Shown: positions 36,380 to 46,913 of the stretch, in pieces | Position numbering within the stretch: position 1 is the stretch's first letter | How the letters are laid out: every line of letters begins with the position of its first letter | Source: Sunxiuqinia elliptica | GTDB taxonomy: Bacteria > Bacteroidota > Bacteroidia > Bacteroidales > Prolixibacteraceae | Direction of reading: 5' to 3' | DNA length: 64,000 nucleotides | Assembly (NCBI RefSeq): GCF_900113005.1 | Contig: NZ_FONW01000001.1 | Location: forward strand, 1,010,996 to 1,074,995 | Translations under genes and position numbers: made by a program | The notes under the pieces: generated by a model | Told to the model about the DNA's origin: nothing | Database searches by the model: none | The model's input: the letters and a program-made list of their open reading frames with translations, nothing else

Positions 36380-37363
36380 CTAGTAATTTGATAAAATCCA
36401 TTGAGCCATTTCTGTTGTGTTTTGCTCTTGCATGCAGCGGAAATGGCTTTTTGGACATTGATGACGTCCAATTTTTGAACAAGGCTGGCATTTTAAGCCG
36501 GGAACACGTTGTTGTTGTGAAGCCGGGTGAGCCAAATAGGGAGTCATTCCCAACTCGGGGGTTGTGCTGCCCCAGATCGATAGAATTTTCTTTTTGAAGG
36601 CAGCGGCAATGTGCATCAAGCCGGTGTCGTTGGCGATAACCAGACGTGCTTGCTTGACGATCGAGGCCGATTGGTTGATGCTTAGTTTTCCACATAGGTT
36701 GAGGACCTTGCCTTTCGTTTGTTGTTCAATAAGCTCAGCCATTGGTCGTTCATTCTTTCCTCCCAATATAATGTAGGGGACTTCAGCCTGGCTGATTGTT
36801 TCCAAATGCTTATCAGCGGGTAAACGTTTGGTAAAATAAGTCCCTGCAATGGCTATTGCAACATAACCTTTATGGAAATCTTTCGGTAATTGTTTTAAAT
36901 CAAATTCATCTTCTTCTGGAATAAAATGATCAAGTCCCTTTTTGTCGTTTTTAATGCCAAGAGGGGCAATTGCATCAAACATTCGATCTACAATGTGGAT
37001 GTTTGGTAATATGTTGATTTTTAGCTTGATTAATAGCCATTTTTTAATGTTGAGTTTTCTCAGGGTGTAAGCCGGTTTGCGCAGGTGTTGCTTGACATAT
37101 TGACTCCTGATGTTGTGATGTAGATCAATGATGTAGTCAAACTTTTCCTGCTGCAGCTGCTGAACGATTTCATTCAGGTTGGAATTGTACAGGTGGAGTT
37201 TGTCGATGTAAGGATTTGCACGAACGAGATCTTTGTGCTTTTCCTTCGTTAAAAAGTGTACTTCAGCGTTTTCGGTTTGTTGTTTTAAACACCGAATAAT
37301 CGGGCTTGTTAAGACAATGTCCCCGATTGAGCTGAGCCGTATGATAAGTAGTTTAGGAGTCAA
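36380..37363 (-). CDS. glycosyltransferase family 9 (heptosyltransferase-like)
   Basis: 327 residues. GT9 fold as in lipopolysaccharide heptosyltransferases: LLIIRLSSIGDIVLTSPIIRCLK at the N-terminus (cited in part), DYIIDLHHNIRS, and in the C-terminal donor domain NLCGKLSINQSA and VIANDTGLMHIAAAF followed by WGSTTPELG. Likely adds a sugar to the LPS core on the cytoplasmic face. It lies just after the atpDC terminator, so it probably has its own promoter. Acceptor and donor cannot be told from sequence. Confidence 0.9.
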   Translation of the reverse strand: MTPKLLIIRLSSIGDIVLTSPIIRCLKQQTENAEVHFLTKEKHKDLVRANPYIDKLHLYNSNLNEIVQQLQQEKFDYIIDLHHNIRSQYVKQHLRKPAYTLRKLNIKKWLLIKLKINILPNIHIVDRMFDAIAPLGIKNDKKGLDHFIPEEDEFDLKQLPKDFHKGYVAIAIAGTYFTKRLPADKHLETISQAEVPYIILGGKNERPMAELIEQQTKGKVLNLCGKLSINQSASIVKQARLVIANDTGLMHIAAAFKKKILSIWGSTTPELGMTPYLAHPASQQQRVPGLKCQPCSKIGRHQCPKSHFRCMQEQNTTEMAQWILSNY

Positions 37364-37374
37364 GTGTAAAAGTA

Positions 37375-37405
37375 AATACCCTGAATGATTTCTATTCAGG
37401 GTATT
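37375..37405 (-). terminator. terminator of the atpDC operon
   Basis: AATACCCTGAAT (37375-37386), loop of seven, ATTCAGGGTATT (37394-37405), a perfect 12-base stem. On the minus strand it is followed by TACTTTTACA. Only 20 bases after the atpC stop. Confidence 0.8.
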
Positions 37406-37424
37406 GTTATATTATAGGTTCATT

Positions 37425-37673
37425 TTAAGCTGATTCAGCCAATACAATAATCTTGTTGCTTTTGGTTTCAACAACACCGCCATCCACATCAAAGAAATGA
37501 ATTTGTTTGTCTTTGTCCACCACTTTTATTGTGCCTTTCTCAAGGGTTGAAATGATGGGGGCGTGATTTTCAAGAATCTCAAATGATCCTTTGGCTCCCG
37601 GTAGTTTTACCAAGGAAATCTCACCGGTGTATATTTTCTTTGAAGGAGTTATGATCTCAATAAACATGGTCAC
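37425..37673 (-). CDS. atpC: F1 ATP synthase epsilon subunit, short form
   Basis: 82 residues: the N-terminal beta-sandwich only (IITPSKKIYTGEISLVKLPG, GSFEILENHAPIISTLEKG, FDVDGGVVETKSNKIIVLAE). The C-terminal helical hairpin of E. coli-type epsilon (about 135 residues) is absent, as is usual in Bacteroidota, so the inhibitory C-terminal arm is missing. Twelve bases after atpD on the same strand. Part of the F1 rotor stalk that couples F1 to Fo. Confidence 0.95.
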   Translation of the reverse strand: MTMFIEIITPSKKIYTGEISLVKLPGAKGSFEILENHAPIISTLEKGTIKVVDKDKQIHFFDVDGGVVETKSNKIIVLAESA

Positions 37674-37684
37674 ATTGATTTATA

Positions 37685-39244
<1,560 letters not shown>

Positions 39245-39316
39245 TTAATTGAACAAATTTTAGAACTTTAATATTCAAGGTTGTAATAACCAAGAATAGC
39301 AAACGTTTCAGGCTTG

Positions 39317-40309
39317 TTAATGTTCACGTTTTAGGATCGTTTTTGCCAATAAAATCAGAGGCTCTTTTCTTTCACTTGCTACTTCAATTGCCTGTATTTC
39401 ATTCAGTGCTTTTTGGTAGTACGTTTCTGCCAATTGCTCACTGATTTCTTTCAGATTCAGATCTGTGTAGATGGTACGTACGGCATCGATTTTTTCTTTC
39501 GGATCAAAATCGTCTTTTTCAATCCAGTATTGAAGCGCTTGCTTTTGTTTAGGAGAAGCTATCTCGAGTGCTTTTAGTAATAAGAATGTTTTTTTGTTGG
39601 CGACAATATCTCCACCGATTTTCTTGCCAAACTTTTCTTGGTCAGCAAAAACATCGAGCAGGTCATCTTGCAGTTGGAAGGCTAAGCCCATGTTGATGCC
39701 AAAACGGTAGAGTCGATCAGCATTGTCTGAGTCTGTCCCTCCAAGTAAAGCCCCCATTTTTAAGCTGCCGGCAATAAGCACGGCCGTTTTCAGGCGGATC
39801 ATTTTGAGGTACTCGTCAATGCTCACATCTTGACGGTGTTCAAAATCCATATCGTATTGCTGGCCTTCGCATACTTCCATGGCTGTTTTTGAGAAAAGCT
39901 GAGTGACCTCTTGGATTGCCGGGTGGTTGATTTTTAATAGGTACTGATAGGCCATGATTGACATGGCATCGCCAGAAAGAATGGCAACATTCTCATTGTA
40001 TTTTTTATGAACGGCGGGTTGGTTTCGGCGAATGTCCGCATGGTCCATAATGTCGTCATGCAGCAAGGTGAAGTTGTGAAAAACTTCAACCGCAACGGCT
40101 GCGTTCAGCATGTTTTTAATATCGCCGCTAAATAGATCACAAGCCATCAAGAGCATGGCCGGTCGTAGTCGTTTCCCACCCATGTTTAAGGTGTAGGTAA
40201 TCGGTTCGTACAAATTCACCGGCTCGGTAATCGCAATCGCGCTGGCTTCTTCGGCCAGCTTGTCGATCACCAATTGTTGCAGTTCTTGGATGGAGTGCAT
40301 TGGCTTCAT
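39317..40309 (-). CDS. trans-polyprenyl diphosphate synthase (octaprenyl/solanesyl type)
   Basis: 330 residues. All-helical prenyltransferase with GGKRLRPAMLLMA, the first Asp-rich motif LLHDDIMDHADIRR, GQQYDMDFE and the second Asp-rich motif FQLQDDLLDVFAD. Probably makes the menaquinone side chain; the residues just before the first motif (FHNFTL) suggest a long-chain rather than farnesyl product. Its start overlaps the end of the MMPL gene by four bases. Confidence 0.92.
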   Translation of the reverse strand: MKPMHSIQELQQLVIDKLAEEASAIAITEPVNLYEPITYTLNMGGKRLRPAMLLMACDLFSGDIKNMLNAAVAVEVFHNFTLLHDDIMDHADIRRNQPAVHKKYNENVAILSGDAMSIMAYQYLLKINHPAIQEVTQLFSKTAMEVCEGQQYDMDFEHRQDVSIDEYLKMIRLKTAVLIAGSLKMGALLGGTDSDNADRLYRFGINMGLAFQLQDDLLDVFADQEKFGKKIGGDIVANKKTFLLLKALEIASPKQKQALQYWIEKDDFDPKEKIDAVRTIYTDLNLKEISEQLAETYYQKALNEIQAIEVASERKEPLILLAKTILKREH

Positions 40310-42729
40310 GCTTTTTCGTCTTTAGAATTGGTTGATTTTTCGATCTCAAGTTCATCCAACTCAATATCTTCTTCTTCGTCATAGATTTGAAGAAGCGGTT
40401 CGTGGAAAGACTTGGTTGTCGTATATTTTTCAAGCCCAACAAGTAGGGATGGTAATAAAATCAAGTTAGATGTAATTGCTGTTAATAGGGTAAGTGAAAC
40501 CAAAACTCCTAAAGCAGCGGTTCCGCCAAATTGAGAAACACTGTACACACCAAAGCCAAAGAACAGCACTACGAAGGTGTAAATCATACTGACTCCGGTT
40601 TCTCGGAGGGCTAATTTCACCGACTCCCGGATGTTCCATCCAGTCGCTGATAGTTCTTGACGGTATTTGGCTAAAAAGTGAATGGTGTTGTCAACCGATA
40701 TTCCAAAGGCAATACTGAAAACCAGAATGGTGGACGCCTTGATCGGAATTCCGGAGAATCCCATGATTGCTGCAGTGAAAATCAACGGAATGATGTTGGG
40801 AACCAGAGACATGATGACCATGCGCCACGAATAGAACATGACAGCCATGAAGGCTGAAATGAGAAGAATGGCTAAAGTCAGGCTGCTGAACAGGTTTTTC
40901 ACCAGGTATTGAGTTCCTTTAAAGAAGGTGACACTTGATCCGGTAACGGTTACATTAAATTTGTCTGCAGGGAATATTGAGTCAACCTCCATTTTAAAAT
41001 CATTGTAAAGCTCTTCCATACGTTTGGTGCCAACATCGTGCATCCGAACACTGATGCGGGTAACCTGCTTGGAACTATCCAAGAATGAATGGAGGGCACT
41101 TACGCCAGCTGCTTCATCTTCCTCACTCTTGGTGGCATAGGACAAAATGAAGTTCTTCTCTTGATTGTTCGGCAAACTGTAATAGCGTTCTTTACCATTA
41201 TAGAATGCTTGTTTTGAGAACTTCAGGATGTTAAGCAGGGACATGGATGATGAGAGCTCATCGTAGTGGGAGAGTCTTTCTTCCAGTTTTTCCATGCGTC
41301 TGAATACACTCAGGTTCATTACGCCGTTGGGGCGTTCTGTATCAATAATGATCTCCAGCGGCATGAGCCCATCAACCTGTTTCTCAAAGTATTTTAAATC
41401 TTTATAGATGATGTCGCTTTCCGGAATGTCGTCTACCATGTAGCCGGAGCTTTTCATTAAGGTAATTCCATAGATTCCGGCCAATAAAACAGCAGTAGCT
41501 GCGATGTAAACAATGCGCCGATAATTTTGAGATATATTTTCGAGAGAAAGGATGATCTTGTTGAATAGTTGATTCTCCAAGTGCTTGATATGCCGCTTTT
41601 CTGGTGGCTTGGCAAAGCTAAATAAAATTGGAATCAACAGTAGAGACAAGACAAAAAGAGTCAGAATGTTGAGTGCAGCAACAACACCAAACTGTCTTAA
41701 AATTTCGCTGTTCGTAATGACAAAGGTTGCAAAACCAGAGGCTGTTGTCAGGTTGGTTAAGAAAGTGGCATTTCCAATTTTAATGATAACCCGTTGTAGC
41801 GCCTTGATGTTATTTCCGTGGTTGCGAAACTCATGATGGTACTTGTTGAGCATGTAAATGCTGTTCGGAATTCCGATGACAATCAGCAGTGACGGAATCA
41901 TTCCGGTGAGCAGGGTAATTTTAAAGCCAAACAAGGCCATGGTTCCTAGTGCCCAAATAACACCGGTAGAAACAATTAGAACCGGATAGAATACCGCCTT
42001 GAATGAACGGAAAAATAAGAACAAGGTGACAATGCACAGCAAAAGGGCCAAAGCACTAAAAAGGTAGATCTCCTTTTTAATTTTAATGGAGTTGATAACC
42101 CGAATGTAGGGAAGTCCCGAGTAGTGGAGTTCAAGCCCGGTTTCTTCAGAGAAGTTTTCGCAGGTTTCTTTAATGGCAAGAACCATTTTTTCCCGTTGCT
42201 TCGACTTCATTTTGTCTTTGTTTACCGTAATGGCAAGCAAATACATGTCTGTTTCCGAGTTATAGAGTAGTCCTTTGTAAAAGGGCAAGCTGTGAAAAAC
42301 ATTCGCTAGACTATCCAGCTGTTGTTGGCTTTGAACTTCCTCCGGGAAAATATTCTGAATTTCGAATTTTCTTTTGTCTGTGTTTTTCCTGAGGTTGTAT
42401 GAGTTTGAAACCGAAAGCAGGTTTTCTACGCCGTCAACTTTATCCAGGTTGTTTACAAGTTTGTGCCAAGCCTCGAAATGGCCAATCTTGAAAAAATCAG
42501 GATCTTCTACGCCAACCACGATGAGGTTTCCCTCTTCTCCGAACAGCTGCCTGAACTTTTGATAATCGACATAAGCACTATCTTTTTTCGGTAGCAATTG
42601 TGCTGCCTCGTATGACATTTCTACTCGTGAACCATGGTACGCCATGAAAATGGTAACCAAGCCCAGAATGGAAAGCAGTAATCGTCTGTTCCTAAGTATA
42701 ATCCCGGAGAGCCAAACCCACATAATCAA
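40306..42729 (-). CDS. RND-superfamily MMPL-type exporter
   Basis: 807 residues. Two repeats of one membrane helix, a large extracytoplasmic loop and a five-helix bundle: helices near residue 15-30, 225-380, 420-440 and 620-780. Conserved patterns include GEEGNLIVVGVEDP, LLTGMIPSLLIVIGIPNSIYM and FSIAFGISVDNTIHFLAKYRQE. This is the HAE3/hopanoid-exporter type of RND protein seen in Bacteroidota, expected to move lipids or other hydrophobic compounds. The C-terminal tail is acidic and cytoplasmic. Coupled by a four-base overlap to the polyprenyl synthase gene, hinting at an isoprenoid link. Confidence 0.88.
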   Translation of the reverse strand: MIMWVWLSGIILRNRRLLLSILGLVTIFMAYHGSRVEMSYEAAQLLPKKDSAYVDYQKFRQLFGEEGNLIVVGVEDPDFFKIGHFEAWHKLVNNLDKVDGVENLLSVSNSYNLRKNTDKRKFEIQNIFPEEVQSQQQLDSLANVFHSLPFYKGLLYNSETDMYLLAITVNKDKMKSKQREKMVLAIKETCENFSEETGLELHYSGLPYIRVINSIKIKKEIYLFSALALLLCIVTLFLFFRSFKAVFYPVLIVSTGVIWALGTMALFGFKITLLTGMIPSLLIVIGIPNSIYMLNKYHHEFRNHGNNIKALQRVIIKIGNATFLTNLTTASGFATFVITNSEILRQFGVVAALNILTLFVLSLLLIPILFSFAKPPEKRHIKHLENQLFNKIILSLENISQNYRRIVYIAATAVLLAGIYGITLMKSSGYMVDDIPESDIIYKDLKYFEKQVDGLMPLEIIIDTERPNGVMNLSVFRRMEKLEERLSHYDELSSSMSLLNILKFSKQAFYNGKERYYSLPNNQEKNFILSYATKSEEDEAAGVSALHSFLDSSKQVTRISVRMHDVGTKRMEELYNDFKMEVDSIFPADKFNVTVTGSSVTFFKGTQYLVKNLFSSLTLAILLISAFMAVMFYSWRMVIMSLVPNIIPLIFTAAIMGFSGIPIKASTILVFSIAFGISVDNTIHFLAKYRQELSATGWNIRESVKLALRETGVSMIYTFVVLFFGFGVYSVSQFGGTAALGVLVSLTLLTAITSNLILLPSLLVGLEKYTTTKSFHEPLLQIYDEEEDIELDELEIEKSTNSKDEKA

Positions 42730-42746
42730 AATTCGTATAAAAAATT

Positions 42747-42887
42747 ATGGCGAAAATAGTTAATAAAATGGGATTACGAAAGAAAGCATTGGTGCAGCTT
42801 CCCTTCATTAATGATAAAGAAAGATTGGAGCAGCAAGTGTATGAAACCCTTGTTTTTAGCGGTTCTGCAAAAAGGAACTACTGTTAA
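42747..42887 (+). CDS. possible 46-residue small protein
   Basis: Open frame ATG 42747 to TAA 42885-42887. The product starts MAKIVNKMGLRKKAL and is basic at the N-terminus with a helical-looking middle (KERLEQQVYETL). It is divergent from the MMPL gene with only 17 bases between the starts. No ribosome site is clear. May be a chance frame. Confidence 0.22.
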   Translation: MAKIVNKMGLRKKALVQLPFINDKERLEQQVYETLVFSGSAKRNYC

Positions 42888-42987
42888 TCGCATGGGGCTG
42901 TAAGTGGAGGTTGTGGGGAGCGATGGAAGTGATTGTTTGAATTGAAATTAGGAGTTTCGAAAACCAAAAATCAAAATATAAGAAGCC

Positions 42988-43752
42988 ATGAAAAAGTACT
43001 TTTACCTTGTTGCAACTCCTGAATCGATTATTGTATCTCACCTTGAACCACGGGAGTTTGGAAATTATATGTCAGTCGGGACACAGAAGCGTATTCACGG
43101 GCAGGTAGTTTTCTTTGAATTTAATCCGGAGAGAACCAAACTTCATCAGGATTACATTGAGATGAAAATGAAACCCTATGATAATGGAGAACCCAAACGT
43201 TCCGTGTATCTATCCATCTACCGATGTTTCGAGCATATTCCATTAAATGCTCTGCGCAGCCTTTATTTAGTGACTGATGATGGGAAGGTTCTGGAGATTG
43301 AAGCTCATGATTATGTCCCTCAAACGACTTCCGATATCCATTTGTATCAGCAATTGATTCCGGTGACTACCCGAGTTGCCAGCAAGCTTTCGCCAATCGA
43401 TTTTATTCGGCATTTGACTGATTTGGGGAACCCGGTTTCGGCTCCGCGAATGTTTATGGTCGATTTAAAACTGAATGAACTGGTGAATAATCCGGATGCG
43501 CCATTGAGCGATTTACCTTATCCGCATCCTGATCATTTGCGGGATTGTATCAAAAAATTGAAAAGCTCGCCGGGGCGGCAAACAAAGACGGTGTTGCGTT
43601 TTTTACGGGATGATATTTCATATCGGACCATTAAAACGGGCTTTTATGTAGGGGATCAGAAAAACTACCTGTTTTATCCATTTCCATCAGAAAAAGAATT
43701 GGAAGGAAAGTATTATCCCTGGTGGCGTTCGGCCCTTGTTCGACATTTTTAA
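42988..43752 (+). CDS. conserved-looking hypothetical protein
   Basis: 254 residues with even codon use and no signal peptide or membrane helix. It begins MKKYFYLVATPESIIVSHLEP. The composition and length suggest a soluble cytoplasmic protein; the C-terminal half has several Pro- and Arg-rich stretches and ends LVRHF. I do not recognise a family. It stands alone between the MMPL exporter and tRNA-Asn. The ATG at 42988 follows an A-rich stretch ending AAGAAGCC, which could serve as its ribosome site. Confidence 0.7.
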   Translation: MKKYFYLVATPESIIVSHLEPREFGNYMSVGTQKRIHGQVVFFEFNPERTKLHQDYIEMKMKPYDNGEPKRSVYLSIYRCFEHIPLNALRSLYLVTDDGKVLEIEAHDYVPQTTSDIHLYQQLIPVTTRVASKLSPIDFIRHLTDLGNPVSAPRMFMVDLKLNELVNNPDAPLSDLPYPHPDHLRDCIKKLKSSPGRQTKTVLRFLRDDISYRTIKTGFYVGDQKNYLFYPFPSEKELEGKYYPWWRSALVRHF

Positions 43753-43890
43753 ATGATTTGGTTGGAAATCAGCGTAGTTGGATGAAAAGGTAGTGCTGGC
43801 GCAGCTTTGGGTATTTCGCGACAAACAATTTTTCTTGTCAAAAAAGTGCACTTTTTTTCGATTTTTGTTTTTTCTTTTCAGAAAAGCTGT

Positions 43891-43898
43891 TATTTTTG
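43891..43898 (+). promoter_or_regulatory. -7 element of the tRNA-Asn promoter
   Basis: TATTTTTG matches TAnnTTTG, 45 bases before the mature tRNA. TTTG at 43864-43867 is a -33 candidate at 23 bases. Confidence 0.5.
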
Positions 43899-43942
43899 CA
43901 TCGCTTTTGAAACACAAAGCACTTGTTCTAACAAGAAAAAAT

Positions 43943-44019
43943 TCCCTAGTAGCTCAGTTGGTTAGAGCGGCGGACTGTTAATCCGTAGGTCGTAGGTTCA
44001 AGTCCTACCTGGGGAGCCA
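43943..44019 (+). tRNA. tRNA-Asn (anticodon GTT)
   Basis: Acceptor stem TCCCTAG pairs with CTGGGGA (44009-44015), discriminator G, and an encoded CCA (44017-44019). The anticodon loop CTGTTAA has GTT at 43977-43979. D-arm AGCTCAGTTGGTTAGAGC and T-arm GTAGGTTCAAGTCCTAC are standard. Confidence 0.97.
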
Positions 44020-44048
44020 AGCCGATTCAGAAATGGATCGGCTTTTTT
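44020..44048 (+). terminator. terminator of tRNA-Asn
   Basis: AGCCGATTC (44020-44028), six-base loop, GGATCGGCT (44035-44043), then T run. The stem starts at the base after the CCA. Confidence 0.88.
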
Positions 44049-44121
44049 ATTTTACTCCCTTTGGTAGTTCTTCTGTTTTCTGATTCGCGTGAATTAAACT
44101 CTTATCGAAAGAGGATTTTTC

Positions 44122-44709
44122 TTATTCCTTTTCAAAAGCGAATTCAAAGTTTTCATTGGCCGAATTCAGGTAAACCGTATAATTCCCTTCTTCCAGCTTG
44201 GAGATGTCGTAATGTGCATAGATCTGGCCTGCGGGTCTGAAGCTTGTTTGATGCACAAGACCATTTTTTCCATAGATTTCCAAATCGCATTTTTTGTTTT
44301 CCAGGTTTTCGTAGGTTAAGGTCAACTGCTGATTGTCTGATTGGAAACAGGCAGGAACAAACTCTTTGGTGTTGCTTACCGATAACTTGTTGTGAGAAAC
44401 AGTGAGTTCTTGTTCGGAGGTTAAACCATCGACTTCCAGCTTCATTGCATATTTTCCATTTGCCAGATTTTTCATGTCAAAGATCTTCTTGAATGTTTGT
44501 TCCGGGCTGTCCCAGTAGCCATAATACACAATGTCGCCCGATTTGTCGTCAATGGTAACCTCCATTTCAGAAGCTTTGGGTGTTACGATGGTCATGAGTA
44601 GTCGATCTGCATCGAGTGGTCGTACGCTAATTTTGGGTTTTTCGCCCGCCATTGTAAGCGTAACAGCTAAAGCGGCGAGAATTGTAAAAAGTCCTTTTTT
44701 TGTTTTCAT
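44122..44709 (-). CDS. secreted beta-rich protein, paralogue of 33274-33864
   Basis: 195 residues with a signal peptide ending near LTMAGEK. Same layout as the protein at 33274-33864: opening RPLDADRLLMTI, a middle IFDMKNLANGKYAMKLEV and a closing YDISKLEEGNYTVYLNS, then a charged end. Probably periplasmic or exported. No enzymatic motif. The two genes are over 10 kb apart, so they are dispersed rather than tandem duplicates. A perfect hairpin lies in its leader at 44762-44787. Confidence 0.75.
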   Translation of the reverse strand: MKTKKGLFTILAALAVTLTMAGEKPKISVRPLDADRLLMTIVTPKASEMEVTIDDKSGDIVYYGYWDSPEQTFKKIFDMKNLANGKYAMKLEVDGLTSEQELTVSHNKLSVSNTKEFVPACFQSDNQQLTLTYENLENKKCDLEIYGKNGLVHQTSFRPAGQIYAHYDISKLEEGNYTVYLNSANENFEFAFEKE

Positions 44710-45084
44710 GATTATTGTATTAATTGTTAATAGAAAGCTTTTTCGTAGACGATTTTTTCAAAGCCATCTCCTCAACAGGAGATGGCTAGTTGTAAAACTT
44801 GAAAAAAAATGAAAGTTTTAAAGGGACTTCCGGCCCTGGTGTCGTAATCTTTCGGCGGATAGTTTTATAGGCAGTTAAGTTCAGGAGTAAACTTATTGCA
44901 GGTGAAATTTAGATCCAAGTTTCTGCGATAAAGACGATTCTGAGCAAGACGTTTGGTGTAAAAATGGTGGGTGAATGGCAAAATAGATATCAACTAGCTA
45001 TTCGTCTCTCTATAGTCACTATTCATCACTCTAATTTGCATGTTTAGAGCGCTTCTCCTAAGTTTGAGAAAAATAAATAAGATT
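44710..45084. other. 375-base intergenic region between divergent genes
   Basis: Contains the leader hairpin at 44762-44787. TAATTTG near 45031-45037 is a near-match to a -7 element for the kinase gene, one base short; if used, it favours the ATG at 45085 over 45040. Nothing else recognised. Confidence 0.4.
44762..44787 (-). promoter_or_regulatory. perfect hairpin in the leader of the secreted-protein gene
   Basis: AGCCATCTCCT, four-base loop, AGGAGATGGCT. It starts 52 bases upstream of the ATG at 44709. On the minus strand it is followed by TTTGAAAAAATCG, not a full U-run, so it may be a leader structure or attenuator rather than a terminator. Confidence 0.55.
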
Positions 45085-46137
45085 ATGCCGGAAAATCGAC
45101 TTCCCATTTTTTTTAGGTATCGTTTGTTATGGCACATCCTTTTTTGGCTTGTGGTGTTTGTCAGTTATTGGTTGATATATGCCGGTTACCAAGAGCGGTA
45201 TTGTGAAGAGTTTTATATGAATCTCATTGTCTTGCCGGCAAGGATGATTGGTACGTACTCTTTGATTTACCTGATTCTTCCTTTTGCCATTGAGAAGCGA
45301 AAATTTGTAGTTTTTAGTATTCTTGTGGCGATTCATATCTTCCTCTATGGCTTTTTGATTTATGCCTCAATGTATTATGCGAATCCGTATCCTGATTTTT
45401 ATGATTTTTCGAAACAGCCGCTTTTCAATCCTACCAAAATTCTGATCAAGTCAGCATCGGATTACGTTTTACCCATTGTGGCAGCAACAATTGTCTTGTT
45501 TAAGAAATGGTATTTGGATGAAATCGAGAATAAAAAGCTGGCTGAAGAAAAAGTAAAGGCAGAGCTCAGTTTCCTGAAATCGCAAATCCATCCACATTTT
45601 CTGTTTAATACGCTTAATAACTTATATGCCTTGACCCTGATTAAGTCAGATAAAACACCTGATATTGTATTGAAGTTGGCTGACTTAATGGATTACATGA
45701 TTTATAAAAGTAACGACGAGTTTGTTCCGTTGGTAAAAGAGCTTGAGGTGCTTGAAGGATATGTTGAGCTCGAGAAAATGAGGTATAACGAGCGTTTGGA
45801 CTTTCGTTACCAAGTGAATGGAGAGGTAGATACTCATCAGATTGCACCGCTAATTTTATTGCCTTTTATTGAGAACTGTTTTAAGCACGGTGCAAGTAAA
45901 AACAGGACGAAGGTTTGGATCGATGTTTCGTTGCTGGTTGAGGCTGATTTTCTGCACTTGAAAGTGGTTAATTCCTTGCCAGCCATGGGGGAAGAGTCTG
46001 GCGAGGGAAGTGAAGGGATTGGGCTAAAGAACGTAAGGCGGCGACTTGAGCTGATCTATCCGGATCGACACGAATTACTGATTAAAAAGGAAGAGGCGGC
46101 ATTTCGGGTTGAACTGAAAATCTTCTGGGCGAAATAA
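45085..46137 (+). CDS. LytS-type sensor histidine kinase
   Basis: 350 residues from the ATG at 45085 (365 from 45040). Four membrane helices in the first 150 residues, then a His_kinase domain with SQIHPHFLFNTLNNLYAL, LLPFIENCFKHGAS and GIGLKNVRRRLEL. No extracytoplasmic sensor domain. The response regulator gene starts six bases after its stop. Opens rightwards, convergent with the archaemetzincin gene. Confidence 0.9.
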   Translation: MPENRLPIFFRYRLLWHILFWLVVFVSYWLIYAGYQERYCEEFYMNLIVLPARMIGTYSLIYLILPFAIEKRKFVVFSILVAIHIFLYGFLIYASMYYANPYPDFYDFSKQPLFNPTKILIKSASDYVLPIVAATIVLFKKWYLDEIENKKLAEEKVKAELSFLKSQIHPHFLFNTLNNLYALTLIKSDKTPDIVLKLADLMDYMIYKSNDEFVPLVKELEVLEGYVELEKMRYNERLDFRYQVNGEVDTHQIAPLILLPFIENCFKHGASKNRTKVWIDVSLLVEADFLHLKVVNSLPAMGEESGEGSEGIGLKNVRRRLELIYPDRHELLIKKEEAAFRVELKIFWAK

Positions 46138-46143
46138 TTGGTT

Positions 46144-46884
46144 ATGGAGAAAAAAGTAAGATGTTTAATTGTTGACGATGAGCCTTTGGCGATTGAGGTG
46201 CTGAAAGCGCATATTAGCAAGTTAGATTCAATTGAAATTGCAGGTACAGCTAGTGATGCAGTTGAGGCATTCGACTTTTTGAATAAAAATCGGGTTGATC
46301 TGATGTTTTTGGATATTAACATGCCTGAGATGAAGGGGACGGAGTTGGTGAAATCATTAAAGCACCCACCGCAGGTGATTTTTACAACAGCTTATCGCGA
46401 GTATGCAATTGAAGGCTATGAGTTGAATGTGGTGGATTATCTGTTAAAGCCGATTTCCTTCCTAAGGTTTATGCAGGCGGTGGAGAAGTTCTTTTTCGTT
46501 TACAACAATAGCAATGGTGATGATGATGCCGTATCCATTCATCGCAGGAATAATAGCGAAGAGTTTCTTTACATGCGGGAGAAAAATATGATTCATAAAA
46601 TTCCGGTGAGCGATGTGATTTATGTTGAAAGTATGGGGGACAACCTGACCATTTATACCGATGATCGGACAGTTACCTGTCGATGCACAATCTCATCAGT
46701 TCAAAAATTATTGTCTGAAGCCGACTTTGTCCGTATACACCGATCGTTTATTGTTGCCATAAAGGAGATCACCAGCTTTAGCCCTGTCAGTATTTTTATT
46801 GGTAAAAAGGAGTTTTCTATCGGAAGTAGCTACCGGTCCAATGTTTTAGAAGTACTCGACTATAAGGGCTTTTTGAATAAATAG
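46144..46884 (+). CDS. LytTR-family response regulator
   Basis: 246 residues from the ATG at 46144 (a TTG two codons earlier is less likely). Receiver domain with Asp in LMFLDINMPE and Lys in DYLLKPISF; LytTR domain with IYVESMGDNLTIYTDD, FVRIHRSFIVAIKEI and EFSIGSSYR. Third LytTR regulator of the window; target genes not evident. Confidence 0.94.
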   Translation: MEKKVRCLIVDDEPLAIEVLKAHISKLDSIEIAGTASDAVEAFDFLNKNRVDLMFLDINMPEMKGTELVKSLKHPPQVIFTTAYREYAIEGYELNVVDYLLKPISFLRFMQAVEKFFFVYNNSNGDDDAVSIHRRNNSEEFLYMREKNMIHKIPVSDVIYVESMGDNLTIYTDDRTVTCRCTISSVQKLLSEADFVRIHRSFIVAIKEITSFSPVSIFIGKKEFSIGSSYRSNVLEVLDYKGFLNK

Positions 46885-46913
46885 TTGTTTGGTAATATAT
46901 GAACCCAAGTACG

